64,000 nucleotides of DNA. Source: Liopterus haemorrhoidalis (taxonomy: Eukaryota > Arthropoda > Insecta > Coleoptera > Dytiscidae). Location: assembly GCA_963971575.1 (NCBI GenBank), contig OZ020611.1, positions 206,006,743-206,070,742 of the forward strand, written 5' to 3'. Positions 1 to 11,460 of the stretch are shown piece by piece; positions within the stretch are counted from its first letter, which is position 1; every line of letters begins with the position of its first letter. The notes beneath the pieces are model-generated. The model was not told the DNA's origin. It ran no database searches and worked only from the letters and a program-made list of their open reading frames with translations. The position numbers were made by a program, and so were the translations under genes.

Positions 1-264
1 TATTAAATTTAGTTTTTATGAATTTATTAAATTCAAAATATAATTCTGAACAATTTTTATATTTAAATATTTTCTGTATAACCAACGAGGAAGCATGAAA
101 ACGCATATATCTGTTTTTGCATGTTAAATCTCAATAAAAAATAAATATTAAAAAAAAAATGAGTTTTGAACTTCAAATAACACCGCTTAATGTATGGATA
201 AACAAAAAAAAATTACTTTTGAAATTTTTTTTTTTTTTTTCGCCAAAAAATGTGTCGAAAAATA

Positions 265-1165
265 ACATCTGTGTTTCTGTTTATACGGACCGGTAGAAAT
301 TGTATCCAAACGGCTTTACATAGAAAGTTGATATTTGGTGTGCTTATACAACTCTTTGACCCACATGCAGAAAAAATACTGAGTGTTCAAAAAAATATGA
401 GATAAATATAAACAATTATGTATTCAATAAAAAATATATATATATATATATATTTTTAATTTAGAGTAGCCTTTCTTTTAAACCTCTTAATGCGTGCATC
501 AACACGCAAATTTTTATTTTTGAAAAATCAATTTTTTTATGGGATTTCTGCCAAAAATAAGAAATCTTTTTTGCCCCTGTCTCTCAGAATGGTTGATCTA
601 AAAATTTGAAAATAATCTCCATTTTTTATTTTCATTTTGTGGTATCAAAAGAAAGCTCTAAGGACATAGATTAAGGAACACATAGTAGTTTTTTAAAATT
701 GTTTTTTTTTACACGATTTTAGCCAAAAATGTGCTAAAACAGTGCTTGTTCCGCCCCCTTTTACCTAAAGGGGTAAAACTAAAAAGCTGAAAAAATTATA
801 GGTAATGTACATTGACCTGAGACGGAAACGTACGAAAGGTATTTTTGATGCGATTGCGTTATTGGAAAGTTTCTGTGTTTTTGACAAAATTATTTATTTT
901 TTTAAATCATGGCTAAATTAAGGCTAATAATGTTATGAATTTTTTGTATTTATGGCAAAGATAGTGTGTGTCTTTTTATAAAATTAAAAACATCATAAAA
1001 AATGTTTAACGGCTGAGGACCGACTTTTCAACACCACACCAACACATTGTTAATAGAACAATTATTTGTAGACATCCAGTATTATGTTGGCTTATTACAC
1101 TTATTAAATACTTACAAAAGCCTGAAATGTGTGAAAATTCACACTTCACATCAATATTTTCTATT
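265..1165 (+). mobile_element. Helentron-like non-autonomous element, truncated copy
   Basis: The right end (about 1005-1160) matches the hairpin end shared with copies at 3816, 29986, 41388 and 60246: GTGTGAAAATTCACAC followed by TTCACATCAA. The left part (about 280-560) matches the sequence next to the microsatellite in those copies (a TATACAACTCTTTGACCCAC-like stretch), but the AGGGTTTTG terminus is missing, so it is 5'-truncated. The interior is AT-rich with no credible ORF; the 97-codon frame across 1006-1299 on the minus strand lies in repeat sequence. Confidence 0.6.
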
Positions 1166-1384
1166 AATGTTATCATGAGAGTGTGTAACAAAGTCTTTAT
1201 TGTTAAAAACAAATAAACCATATTGCAAGCTGTCATGGCAACGTTAAAAACGGAACTTCTTGAAAAATTACATACTTTTCGCACGAAAACAATACACAAA
1301 ACCTTTATTTTTTTTTCCAGAAAAATAATTATTTAAATATTACACAGTATTTTTTATCTACGATATATCAAATCAACTTATAAT

Positions 1385-1600
1385 TGATTCAGACTTGGTA
1401 ACATTAATGTTGGGAATCACTGGACACCAGGATATTGTGAAACTCAGCGAACTGATCTAATCTTGAAAGTAATTGTCCTTGAAACCTTACTTCCGGTTCC
1501 ATCGGAAGTGATTCTACCAGCCGATGATTAACAATTTGCTGGCACTTGAGTATCCACTTAGAATATAACCTGTCCTAAAACAATTTTCCCTCACATATTA
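1385..1600 (+). pseudogene. Possible non-LTR retrotransposon RNase H relic
   Basis: One frame reads LVTLMLGITGHQDI, resembling the RNase H signature of non-LTR ORF2 proteins in which a Trp-Val-x-Gly-His-x-x-Ile segment precedes a Gly-Asn. The adjacent frame continues with an Asn-Ser-Ala-Asn-like stretch, as expected after a frameshift. Several stops follow. The domain call rests on this short motif alone, so confidence is low. Confidence 0.3.
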
Positions 1601-2104
1601 ACGAAAGTTACATTCTAGGTCAATTTACTTCAAACATATGCATTTTAAATGTAAAAATAGCAAATGTACGATTCAGGAAGTCAAAATTAGATTTTCTTAT
1701 AAATACTGTTTTACATATGAATCACGTGGCAGTTTGTTAGTTTTCTTTAGGAAAATATACAAATAATAAGTGGAAATTATGAGTGTTTAAGAACCTTGGA
1801 GTGATGATTTCGTTTTTCATCTTGTTTTCATCATCAACATAATTATCTCCTCTTAAGTTCAATGCTGAACATTTTCTTACTTCTGGGAAACTTACCTTAT
1901 ATATAAATGAAATGTCACAGTTGTCACAGTTGCCGCAAGTGGTTTCGGATATGAACTACCAGTGTTCGCTACCTGGTTTGTATGATTCTAAGGATGGATT
2001 AGGGGTTGCTGAATTAAAATACTCAATTTAATTACTACTTTAATTACAATTACGATTAATTATTTGCATTATTACACACCTTTACCTATTACAGAGCTTA
2101 TCAA

Positions 2105-2240
2105 GATGACTACGGTGTGTGTGTGTCGGAATCCATAAGCAGAGTGAAAGTAGGACAGCCTTTTGAAATTAATACTGGTGTCAAACAAAGAGACGCCACA
2201 GCACCATTGCTGTTTAACCTCGTGCTGGCAGCGGCGGCTC
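2105..2240 (+). pseudogene. RTE-type reverse transcriptase fragment
   Basis: The frame contains the residues PFEINTGVKQRDATAP followed by LLFNLVL. This is the conserved RT segment around the Thr-Gly-x-x-Gln-Gly-Asp-Ala motif of RTE-like non-LTR elements, with Gly replaced by Arg. A short GT run just upstream (about 2115-2126) shifts the frame away from LIKMT, which would belong to the same domain. Only about 45 residues survive and similarity ends at about 2240. A dead fragment. Confidence 0.6.
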
Positions 2241-3212
2241 GTAATATTATTTTCTGGTGGAGCAAAAAGCTTTTTGTGAGCAAGAGCTTATCAAAAAGGT
2301 TTAAGAATGAAATTTTCTTGCTTTATTGGTTTTCATTTTCTTCGGAACTCGTAAAAATTAATTCCGGTCTTGGTGGTCCTAAGCACAAATTATAAAACAA
2401 GGAAGATAGCGGACTCCCACGTTACGGCTTTGGACAGCGATAGTTGCGACATTCGTGGTTGTAATATGAACTAGGAATAGATAGTATGCAACCCGCTGTG
2501 CACACAAATATATTTTTATATTTTAAATTGTCATTAATTTTCTACCAAAATTGAAAAATAAAATGTAATTTTGGTAGAAAATTAAAGATTGCCTTGAACC
2601 GAAAATTATGATTAGTTTATTTACTCTTAATTAATTTCCTAAAATTAAAATTAATTACAATTGTTAAAAGTTAATACTTCAGTAAGCATTAAGTTTTATG
2701 ATTTTATTTGCAAGCAAGCATATGAAATAAATAAACAAGTATTTATTTTTTACTTTTATTTTTACTTTTATTGTACATATTAAATTTAGTCTGTGCGATT
2801 TTTTTTTTTGCACTATAAATATTTCTTTTGCATTTACCATTTAAAATATTATTAATTACACTACACCATTTGAAAATAAAAAATGTGGTGCTAATATTTA
2901 AAATTTCTTATAAAATTCATCACTGTCACAATCACAATTTACGGTCACCCTATCGTTACAACGTCAAAAACAATTGCCGCAAATTGCCGATAATGAAGTG
3001 TTCTCAAAATGTTGGTTAAAAAAAAAACGCTTTTAGCGCTGTCGGTGGATGGAATATAACTTAAAACCGTTTCAAGGCCGTGTATATGAGTTGCATACCC
3101 CTGGTCCTAAGGTTTTAAGTCTAATTTTTATATCACAGGTTAAATTTTTATTGGAAACCAGTTTTAAAAGTGAATTCACGCTATTTTCCTTCTCATTCAT
3201 TTTTAAAATTTA

Positions 3213-3243
<31 letters not shown>

Positions 3244-3331
3244 TTTTTTTTCTAAAATTCGCCACTTATATAAAACTCAATCATATAAACTTAAGAAAAT
3301 GTGGTGTGTAAATTATTATCAAATACATTAA

Positions 3332-3456
3332 CTCATTAGCGTCCATTGTACTCGCTTGAGTACAGCAAATATTGAGACATTCCTTGACCTCTACCGCCAT
3401 CTATAGTTGGATAATTGATTTTATTTATTTTTTCCAAATCTTTGGGCGCTAATGGG
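3332..3456. mobile_element. Short TTAA-flanked MITE
   Basis: TTAA at 3328-3331 and 3457-3460 flanks a 125-bp unit with inverted ends CTCATTAGCGTCCA and CCCATTAGCGCCCA. TTAA duplication is the target preference of piggyBac elements, and the termini resemble their usual Thy-rich-boundary, GCGC-containing ends. It has no coding capacity. Confidence 0.7.
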
Positions 3457-3815
3457 TTAATCACTATTTTAAATTTTAATGATGTAATTATTAAAATATC
3501 GAACATACATAACCTTGTAATAACACAGAACTACAAACAAATGTCAAAATAAAGCACTTCGACTGATAATTAAAACTACGGACAAAATATGTTTCGAGCC
3601 ACTTGCAACGTCTGTTACAGGTTATATACTATTGCTCGTCCTTCGCCCCCGCTTGTACCCCGCACCGACACTCGTACAATGATATGGAGACACTTGATCT
3701 TTTGCCCTGCCTGGCGTATGTCCATTCTAAAAACATTTGTTTTAGGAAGCGAAATGCGGCGCGTTGCAAATTTAAGTTATAATCATTTGAATATAACTAA
3801 ATATTAATTAAAAAA

Positions 3816-4832
3816 TTGATGTGAAGTGTGAATTTTCACACATTTCAGGGTTTGCAGGTATTTAGTAAGTGAATGATGATTATTTTGGATGCGAAAACAA
3901 ATTTTATATTAAAATATTTTTTTTGTTAATTTTAATTCGAACGCCTAATACCATTATTTAGGTTTCTAAATCTGAGCAGTATTTTTTTTTTTTTTTCAAG
4001 GTTCATTAAGAATTTTAAAAATTGCGCCTATGGCTTCCATTGGTTGTTATAAGTTCCGCCCCTCTGATTTCGTGTACATTGAAACAGAATTAAATTATAA
4101 TTTAAACAATTTCCACTGGTTATTAAATTTACGCTTTTAAAAATTAAATGCAACTTTTGCCAATTAGAATTTTGAAAAAATAATTTGAACAATATAAAAA
4201 TTAAAAAAAAAAACAAAAAATAATATTGTCTCTTCTCGCGGGGTTCGATCCCCTTCAGATCGAGTTACTTGGGTGAAAAACCAGCGTCAAAAACCACTAC
4301 ACCAACATACACGTTCCAGTGTAGCGTGTTACAAAGCTATAACTTGTGTACATTATTAGCCAAAAATCACAAAAAATGCGTTTTTTTCCAAAAACATAAT
4401 CTGATCAAAAATTCCTGTTGTACTATTCCGGTTCACATCAATGTGCAATCATTAGCTACAGGGTGTGGGACAACAAATTTTTTGCACAATTTTGGCAAAA
4501 ATCGCTACAAAATAATTTATTTTGCAAAAATAAAAATTTGATCTTTAATCCACGTACCAAGGGCTTTCATTTGATACCCTACTCAGAATAATAAAACATT
4601 TTTTTTATTTTTTCGATGAGCACATATTTGTTTATATTTTTAGGGGGATATGTTTTTTAGATGTTTTAGTATCTTTCCTATGTGCGGGTCAAAGAGTTGT
4701 ATAAGCATGCCAAATTTCAGCTCTCTAGGTTAAGCCGTTTGGCTACAATTTTTACCGAACAGACAGACAGACAGACAGACGACAAAATGACGGTATAAGG
4801 GTTTTTTGGTCATACCTACAAAACCCTAAAAA
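3816..4832 (-). mobile_element. Helentron-like non-autonomous element, copy 1
   Basis: In minus orientation the element runs from AGGGTTTTGTAGGTATGA at 4832 to the terminal hairpin GTGTGAAAATTCACAC and CATCAA at 3816. AGGGTTTTGTAGGTAT reappears inverted inside the other end (ACCTGCAAACCCT-like). A short (GTCT)n tract lies at 4762-4780. Both flanks are runs of A/T with no other target duplication. These traits match the Helitron-derived HINE/Helentron description: subterminal inverted repeats, microsatellite core, 3' hairpin, insertion in T runs. A tRNA-like module lies at 4239-4304. Confidence 0.7.
4232..4310 (-). other. tRNA-like module in Helentron-like copy 1
   Basis: On the minus strand TGGTGTAGTGG (4294-4304) fits the pol III A box of tRNA genes. 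The T-arm-like palindrome GGGGATCGAACCCC follows at about 4240-4253. The pair occupies the same internal position as different tRNA-like sequences in the copies at 41388 and 60246. No clean cloverleaf with a clear anticodon stem could be drawn by eye, so this is tRNA-derived sequence and not a functional tRNA call. Confidence 0.5.
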
Positions 4833-4911
4833 GGGTAAATTGAAAATAATACATGTTACTATTATTATTTTTTATTAAAGATTTTCTTCTTTTTCAAATG
4901 TAAATAATTAG

Positions 4912-4953
4912 ACGGGCATTGCCCCGTTGCCCTCCCAGCACCAGCCGCCACTG
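4912..4953. mobile_element. Orphan terminus of a hAT-type MITE
   Basis: Sequence ending in CACCAGCCGCCACTG resembles the right end of a hAT MITE whose terminus would read CAGTGGCGGCTGGTG on the other strand. No matching left end was found in the preceding kilobase, which is occupied by the Helentron-like copy. Probably a truncated end. Confidence 0.4.
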
Positions 4954-5095
4954 TTTGCTGGTGATGGTGTTACGAAAAGCCCAAGTTATGAACCACCGCT
5001 ATCTACAGCTCAATGGGTACCAAAAGATTTTAGGGTATGCAGATGAGCATAATATCCAGCTCATCTGCATATATTCAAATAAGGTTGAAGACGTG

Positions 5096-6006
5096 GTACT
5101 ATTCTACTTTAGCAAACCCACCTTACTGCGCATGCGTGCAGTGTTGGCAATAGTAAAATGTAATATATCAATTTTAATAATTTAAATTTAATATCAATTT
5201 ATTAAATGAGTTTATTTATAAGAAATATAGAAATAAGTAATATTCCCTTAATTTCTACTGTGATTAGAGTTTTAATATATAAATGTAGTTTAAATTTAAT
5301 TTAATATTATTTATTTTCACTTTTTTTTGTTGTAGTGATTAATTATGCATTGTATCGATATTTAAAAAATGTTTAATTCAGGTGGACAATGAACTAGCCC
5401 TCTGCACCACCATGTTATAAACATATGCACAATGATACACAATTTTAATTAGGCTAATGTGGGGGGAAAATTAAGTACTGTGCACCTAAAAACAAGGTAA
5501 TTAGGTTAGATTTAGTTAGTAAAAATCTAGGACAACAGAAGCCGAAAGACTCAAAGTAACCTTAAAAGAGTTCGTGTGAAATATATATAAAGGATGTATA
5601 CACTTTACAAAATATAACAACAACAAGATAAAGGTATAACTACTGAATTACATCCTACACCGAACAAACGTTTTTTACACAAACTTTTTTAAGCTTACTT
5701 TGAGCTTTTCGGCTTCTGCTGTCCTAGACTTTTACTAACTAAACCTAACCTGATCATCCAGTTTTTAGGTGCACTAAATTATGTTCCCCCTTTTTTAATC
5801 CTTAATCGGCTGTGAATGTAATATTATTATTTATTCTTATTATAAAATACCGGAATATTAATTTAATTAGATTTATTTAACTGAAAGTTAAGCATTATTA
5901 TACAAATAATTTTAATTCTATTTTGATTTTAGTTTAAATTTACGTGTTTTAATTTTACTATAGTTGGCAACATTGTCTAGTGGGTTTGCTAAAGTAGAAT
6001 AGTGCC
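5096..6006. mobile_element. Inverted-repeat DNA element hosting a nested foldback
   Basis: The ends are inverted copies: 5096-5130 reads GTACTATTCTACTTTAGC then AAACCCA, and 5972-6006 is its reverse complement with few changes. The interior has no coding sequence. At 5461-5790 it carries a second inverted-repeat unit. Superfamily is unknown because no clear target duplication was found. Confidence 0.55.
5461..5790. mobile_element. Foldback MITE with ~118-bp arms
   Basis: Positions 5461-5578 and 5674-5790 are near-complete inverted copies. Both arms contain GTGCACCTAAAAAC, GGTTAG and GCAGAAGCCGAAA/CAGAAGCCGAAAG-like blocks. The 95-bp spacer is AT-rich. Nested within the element at 5096-6006. 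Its two GGTTAGGTTTAG-like stretches resemble the insect telomere repeat by chance or origin and are too short to interpret. Confidence 0.65.
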
Positions 6007-6103
6007 GAAGACGTAATATACCTTACTAACCTTATTAATGCGGACACCGTTATTTTGGACGTTTTCCATTGCTAAGAATACTAGGTTGGAATAGTACAAT
6101 ATA

Positions 6104-6873
6104 TACGGTCACCATATGTTTTTTTTTTTAGGAAAATAAAGGACATATCGAAGAAAATAAAATAATACCTTATAAAATTCATAAGTTTATAACATTTATT
6201 ACGAAAATAGTAGCATACAACAACGCATACATTAAAATTTTAAACAATATTAATTATTACACAAACACACACATTGTAAAAATTTAAATAACATTAATTT
6301 TGATACTTTTCAGTAATTTTTTTTAATAGCGCCGGTTCACGCTGTTACAATTCATAAAATTTCGTACAGTTCATTTGAAAGTTGTATTTGACGGAAATAC
6401 ATGCTTCTAATGTACTTACTTTTAACTGGGTTTTTTTTATTCGTCCACATATTATTCACCAATGAAAATATTCGTTCGACGGGGGCATTAGATCCAGGGA
6501 AACATATAGAAAATTCTACGATTTTACAAATGTTTCTAAAAGCAATTTCTTTTGTTGTAAAATGTTCAAAATTCTCAACCCACTTTTGATGGCAGGGCAC
6601 GAAACACGAAACTTCATCAAATAATTCACCGTCGAGTATATTTATGGACCAATGATTCGAAATAAAAATATATCTTTCCTCTACCTTCGCCTACAAAGGG
6701 ATTTCGCGTAATGTGACACTCAAACACCTCTATTTCTATTTAAAAAAATTAACTTTGCGACGACTTTACAAAATATAGGACAAAACGCCTATTTTAGAAA
6801 ATAAATAAAGTTAGAGGACGGAGCAGTGAAATAAAGAACTGTCCTCTTAAATAAAGGACGTATGGTCACCGTA
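6104..6873 (-). mobile_element. hAT element, 770 bp, exact boundaries
   Basis: The left end TACGGTCACCATATG and the right end, whose complement reads TACGGTGACCATACG, are inverted repeats matching at 13 of 15 bases. The flanks are ACAATATA (6096-6103) and ACAATCTA (6874-6881), an 8-bp duplication with one change, typical of hAT. The uninterrupted paralogue at 15850-15862 reads AGTACAATATAATGAG, confirming both boundaries. A hAT dimerisation-domain relic lies inside on the minus strand. Confidence 0.85.
6352..6600 (-). pseudogene. hAT transposase C-terminal (dimerisation) domain relic
   Basis: The 82-residue frame contains FPGSNAPVERIFSLVNN followed by a Lys/Asn-rich stretch and RSMYFRQIQLS. 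This matches the conserved hATC motif (Pro-x-Ser-x-x-x-Glu-Arg-x-Phe-Ser) near the end of hAT transposases. The BED zinc finger and catalytic RNase H-fold are absent, so the host element was non-autonomous. It ends ..YEIL at a stop at 6352-6354, close to the natural C terminus. Confidence 0.75.
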
Positions 6874-7777
6874 ACAATCTAATGAGTTTTAGTATCAAAA
6901 ATTCTTTCGGACGTTTCGGAAACTGCTCAAAGATCTGTTTCTGTCTTCAGCGATCACGAGAGTGATCGCTCGTTGATCAAGAACGGAGAGGCCTTTTCCT
7001 AGCAGTGAGACGTTTAGGCTAATTTAGATTAGAATAGTTCTAGAAAATTTCAATTATGCCCAATTTTATTATCTGGGAAAACGATAAGCGTAATAAAATT
7101 ATGTTTATAAAGGTAATATATAGTTATCAATTTTAATTTTCGTTGGAAGAGTTATATTGAAATTTTATTACGATTTTTGTAATATAACCTTTTATAGAAT
7201 AATAATTTATATTATTATTAATAAAAATGATATATGATTCGGCAGATATCATTCATTTCCATAAAAATTTGTATTTTCCCGAATAATTTTAATAATACAT
7301 TATTAGTAAAAGGTTATCAAATTTCGGTAAATAGTATATCAGTAAATAATAAATTAATGAAAATAATTAGTTTCAAGTATTTATCTGCCACTTTTTTCCT
7401 GAAAACGACTTCGGTGTTCCTGGGTCGTCCTCTTATCCTGTTGCATTGTGAATTGTATGATATTGCATAACTGCGTACGTAGGAGCTCCTTGAAGAGTTT
7501 CCCCCAATTACGTATTCGTTATTCCACGTGGTCACTTGATAGCTTTGTAAAGAATCAAGTCTCGCAATTTTAAGGAAGTAAATAAAGTTTCATGGATGTA
7601 CTCTGAATAGCAAAATTCCATAAAGAGCTAGACAGGACCCGATCTAGGGAAGCGATAAATGGGGGGGGGGGGTCGGATAGAATCGAAAGAAGCTAGCCGA
7701 CAGAATATATTTCAGTTTTAAATATTTGACAAACTCTGCGTTTTTTTTTTTAATTTGACCTGTATCCAACAAAATAT

Positions 7778-8180
7778 TAATTTTATTTATATTTAAAATT
7801 CCAATTACAAAAATCAAACTTTCGCCCCCTCCTTGAGCCAGTGATTATAAGTAACTGATTATTATTTCTAAAATATTAATCAGCTATTAGCTCATGCCAC
7901 CACTGGTTAGCCTCAATGAGTAAGGAAAAATGTTAAAATCTTAAACAAACTAAAATTAAAACTATATTGACATTTTTCTTACTGAAAAGTATTATGTGGC
8001 TTTAAGAAAGTACATTTTTATTATACGTTTGTTTGGTATTAAAATAGCAAAAATATTATCAGTGCTTGATATTTGAAGGTTTCGTAAATATTAGTTGTAT
8101 ATACGCAGTTTATTTTGGACAGTCTTTTAGTATCTTGACATATTGACCGATATCTATTGCGCATTTTTGTACAAGTCATT
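7778..8180. repeat. 400-bp dispersed duplication, uninterrupted copy
   Basis: This block is repeated in the same orientation at about 10722-11460. Shared landmarks are TTAGCTCATGCCACCACTGG, CTGAAAAGTATTATG and ATATTTGAAGGTTTCG. The second copy is split by a hAT MITE at 10807-11135, so this copy gives the pre-insertion site (GATTATAAGTAACTG). No coding signal. Confidence 0.75.
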
Positions 8181-8182
8181 AG

Positions 8183-9108
8183 GCCCTATTCTGTAAAAGT
8201 TACAGAGACATTTGCTTTATAGTATCATTGCTACAAAACAACTTTCTTAATGATTTCTATACAGAATTTGTTTGTTTTTTTTTCTTCCAATTCTGTAACA
8301 CGCGTTTATAAGAACGTTTCTATGGCAGTTTTGTTATAGGTACAATTATGTATCATTTTCATTCTGGTGTTGGAAGCGTGGAACAAGAAATTCAACCAAT
8401 AGGATCACCCTATTTTGAAAAAACCCGTACCATGGTGTCGTAGGCGTGGTGTTACAAGCGCGGTGTCGCAAGTTCAGAAATTTCAACTCTAGCGCTGGCC
8501 GCACCGTCGAAACCATAGAAACAGATATATTTTTTCGGAATGGTGAGATTTTTAGCGAGACATCTATATTAATTTTCTAAAAAAAAATTTAAAAAACGTA
8601 AATTGATGTAGGAAATAGCGATTTACAATGTTGTCGGCCGTCATAAAGTTTATTATTATGGATTCGGTTTCAAATATCTGGTCTGCAGAAATATCATGCA
8701 GTGGGTATATTAATAATGCACCCCCAACCAGAGGCCAACAGAATCTTCATTCTAATGCTGCAATGACAAGTAAAAAAGATTGTGTATTAAATTTTTTTCT
8801 TGTAATTGGAGTAACTGTTTGTGTTTTTTGTGTCTCATTTTTTGCAACAAGTTAAAATAATCTCCCTGTTGCCTTATGTTTCTATGTATATATGGGACGT
8901 ACCCACCATTGCTTTTCTTCATATCGCAATAAATCTAAATATGCATAAAAAAGAGCTAGACGTCTCTTTCGATTTGACGACATATTTAATGAAATTGAAT
9001 AACCGTTTACTCCAAATACTTGTATAAACTTTTAGGTTAGATATAAATGTTGTCAAAACCGAATTCGCACACTTATCACGCCTCCAACTCTACCATGAAA
9101 ATGATGCA
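8183..9108. other. Unassigned stretch
   Basis: No recognisable element. A 75-codon frame on the plus strand (8628-8855) encodes a mostly polar protein with one hydrophobic segment near its C terminus (NFFLVIGVTVCVFCVSFF). It has no known motif, and nothing shows that it is expressed. TAGGCCCTATTCTGTAAAA at 8190 resembles a Harbinger terminus but has no partner. Confidence 0.3.
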
Positions 9109-9112
9109 TTAA

Positions 9113-9841
9113 GGGCATAAAAAAATAGGACACCGTTTTTTGTATAGTGTGAATCTATCTATTAAAATTTGAATAGTAGGCGTCTATACCCAAAACGTGT
9201 ATCAATTGTATTTATAAAAGCATGCATTTCGCCGCACCGACCATCCATCTTCCGCTTTAGCTACAGTCTGTTCCAAACGGTTAAGCGGAACTAAATGGGA
9301 ATTTAGTTCTTTTAGGTTGTCACGAGAAGGGACCTTTCTTGGGTTATTTCATTTTTCACGTTGGGATGTCAAAATTTAAAATTCCAACAATGAAACCATG
9401 GATTAATGACATATGTCAAAATTAAATATTTTTTTTAGATATTTTAATGACAAAAAAATAAATAAATGGGAAATTTGTATTAAGAATGGCACAAAAAATC
9501 AAAATATAAAGAAAATGACATTTTAAAATGATATTAACCTTAACCAAAAAATGTTTATTGTAAGTATGATTTACAAAGCTTAAACAAAACGGCCGAAAGG
9601 CACGATTTAAACGATGAAAGTAACTAGATTGCAAAATCTAGTTCCGCTTAACCGTTTGGAACAGACTGTATATGTTAGCCTTAACAAAATTATTAATGGA
9701 GGGCATACCTGTTTTTCAGTGTTGACAATATATTGACAAGTTCATGTTTGACAGATGTCATAATTAGAAAACCTGACTTAAAATAAATTATAGAAATAAT
9801 ATACACACTAGATTAAAAAGGTGTCCTATTTTTTTATGTCC
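9113..9841. mobile_element. TTAA-flanked DNA element with nested TA element
   Basis: TTAA at 9109-9112 and 9842-9845 flanks inverted ends that start GGGCATAAAAAAATAGGACA and GGACATAAAAAAATAGGACA, differing at one base. The duplication is that of piggyBac-type elements. The 405-bp TA-flanked element at 9264-9668 lies within it, leaving about 320 bp of its own sequence. No transposase frame. Confidence 0.8.
9264..9668. mobile_element. TA-flanked MITE family, long copy
   Basis: TA at 9262-9263 and 9669-9670 flanks inverted ends starting CAGTCTGTTCCAAACGGTTA and continuing AGCGGAAC on both sides. The same ends occur at 27110, 51124 and, partly, 25325. TA duplication points to the Tc1/mariner superfamily. 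It carries more internal sequence than the roughly 180-bp copies, so it may be closer to the parent element. Confidence 0.75.
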
Positions 9842-10145
9842 TTAACTGTATCTTAAAACTAATTGTCTAAAATTAGAAATTTTAATTGTTTTCCTTAAAA
9901 ATAATTGGCAGTTGTTTACACCTACAAAAAAAAAAAACGTGATGATGAGTCTGCAAGACATTAAAGTTACTTATTTTTTACAGAAGATCTCGAACCAACG
10001 GCTCAGAAAGTCGAAATACCTTTTTGAAATTTTGATCTGGTAATCTGAATGGATCAGATTGATCTCGAAGCATTAGCCTTTGTAACATATTTTTTTGCCT
10101 GAAAAATAATGCATGTCGTATCTTTCTTTAAAGTGCCAACTCGGT

Positions 10146-10403
10146 GTTCCGAGCATAGGCTATTTCCTCGCATACAGTTGTGTTGTGTGTGTTCCCTGGG
10201 CAACACAATCCACTAATGTGGATTCCGAACCACTAATTATTTTTGGGGAAACTGTACTAGGGCTTTTACCTCAGAGGTTGCCCAATGCCTTCCGAGGGAG
10301 AAACGGTCGAATATATGTAAGGTGTTTTTGCCGGTACCGGGAAATGAACCCTGGCTCGCCGCTCAGTAGTCCACACACTAACTAACTGAGCCACGACTGT
10401 TCT
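10146..10403 (-). mobile_element. tRNA-derived SINE, copy 1
   Basis: Read on the minus strand, the head contains TGGCTCAGTTAG (A-box position, 10382-10393) and GGTTCATTTCC (B-box position, 10340-10350), spaced as in a tRNA gene. A unique body of about 190 bp follows. A second copy at 34579-34841, same strand, shares the body landmark CCTTCCGAGGGAGAAACGGT. No LINE-like tail or target duplication was obvious. The 90-codon frame at 10113-10385 is a shadow of this SINE. Confidence 0.8.
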
Positions 10404-10721
10404 CATGTCATATAACACATGTTAATTATCATCATTATTATTATTATATAAAAGAGTATCTTGACAAAATAGCAACGATATGTTTTAAAGAGAATGAAGA
10501 AAATATATTCTCTAAACTTTAGAGAATAGTTAACTAATAGATAACTTTAAAGTAGGTATTTTATAATTTTATAATCTTGTTTTTAAATCTATAATTTTTA
10601 TAAAAGTGCAAAAAATTCTGGGTCTCTTGCAGCTCCGCCCCCCCCCCCCCCTGAAACGCAGGATCTGCGGCATTATAGTTACAACGGTAAAGACAGAAAC
10701 TCAAAAAAACAGTATTTTTAC

Positions 10722-11460
10722 TTTGTATTTAATATTACAATTACAAAAATCCAAATTTTGCTCCACCTCTCCTGGATTTTTTTTTGAGGTCTTTCGTTAT
10801 TACAAGCAGAGCCGCAGTAAGGAAAACTTGCGCTAGGGGCAAAACTGCGTTTTGGCGCCCCTTGGCAAATAAATGTGAGTGATAAGCAAATTCCCAGTGA
10901 AGAGCAAAAAAAAAGGTCCTCACCTCCCAAAATCCAAGTGAAGAGCAAACAAAAGGTCCTCACATTCCAAGTGAAGAGCAAAAAAAAAAAGTCCTCATCT
11001 CCCAAAATCCAAGTGAAGAGCAAAAAAAAGACCTCACTTTCGCAATGTGGCGCCCCTTAGTCAAGCTCATCAGCGCCCTTTTCCTTAGTGCGCTAGGGGC
11101 CGTCGCCCTCTCCGCCCCCCCTTACTGCGGCTCTGATTACAAGTGACTTGGTTATTACTAAAATATTAATTAGGTATTAGCTCATGCCACCACTGGTTAG
11201 CGAATGACTATGGAAAAAAGTTATCTTGAATAAAACTTAAACTATATTGACAGTTCTCTTACTGAAAAGTATTATGGGCTTTACGGAAGTATATTTTTAT
11301 TACACTCTTATTTAATATTAAAATAGCAAAAATATTATGAATGCTAAATATTTGAAGGTTTCGTAAATATTAGTTAAATAAATGCGCAGTTTATTTAGGA
11401 CACATTATTTAGTAACTTGACATACTGAAATATATTGCGCACTTTCGTCATAATATTTTC
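10722..11460. repeat. 400-bp dispersed duplication, interrupted copy
   Basis: Second copy of the block at 7778-8180. It resumes after the MITE at 11144 with TGACTTGGTTATTACTAAAA and keeps the same order of landmarks. Confidence 0.7.
10807..11135. mobile_element. hAT MITE with internal tandem repeats
   Basis: The perfect 16-bp terminal inverted repeat is CAGAGCCGCAGTAAGG, flanked by a perfect 8-bp duplication ATTACAAG (10799-10806 and 11136-11143). The body holds about four units of roughly 35 bp built on CCAAGTGAAGAGC, an A run and GTCCTCA. Related elements lie at 13523, 32263, 40266 and 57439. Open frames here merely translate the repeat. The empty site is at about 7846-7862. Confidence 0.88.

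Larger units (their letters stand above)
6034..7000 (-). mobile_element. Penelope-like terminal repeat (pLTR), split by a hAT
   Basis: 6034-6103 plus 6874-7000 together match the PLE terminal repeat at 15796-15980, starting TTAATGCGGACACC and containing ACTAGGTTGGAATAGTACAA. The hAT at 6104-6873 sits inside. On the minus strand 6910-6950 holds the hammerhead-like core described under findings. No PLE coding sequence remains in this copy. Confidence 0.7.

Noticed and set aside
5480..5775. GGTTAGGTTTAG-like stretches as interstitial telomere repeats
   Set aside because: Only one or two imperfect units, inside inverted arms of a foldback element.
10718..11060. Repetitive protein frames on both strands (KSKKKKSSSPKIQ-like and LLFTWILGDEDFFF-like)
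   Set aside because: They are translations of the tandem units in the hAT MITE at 10807-11135, whose ends and target duplication are exact.
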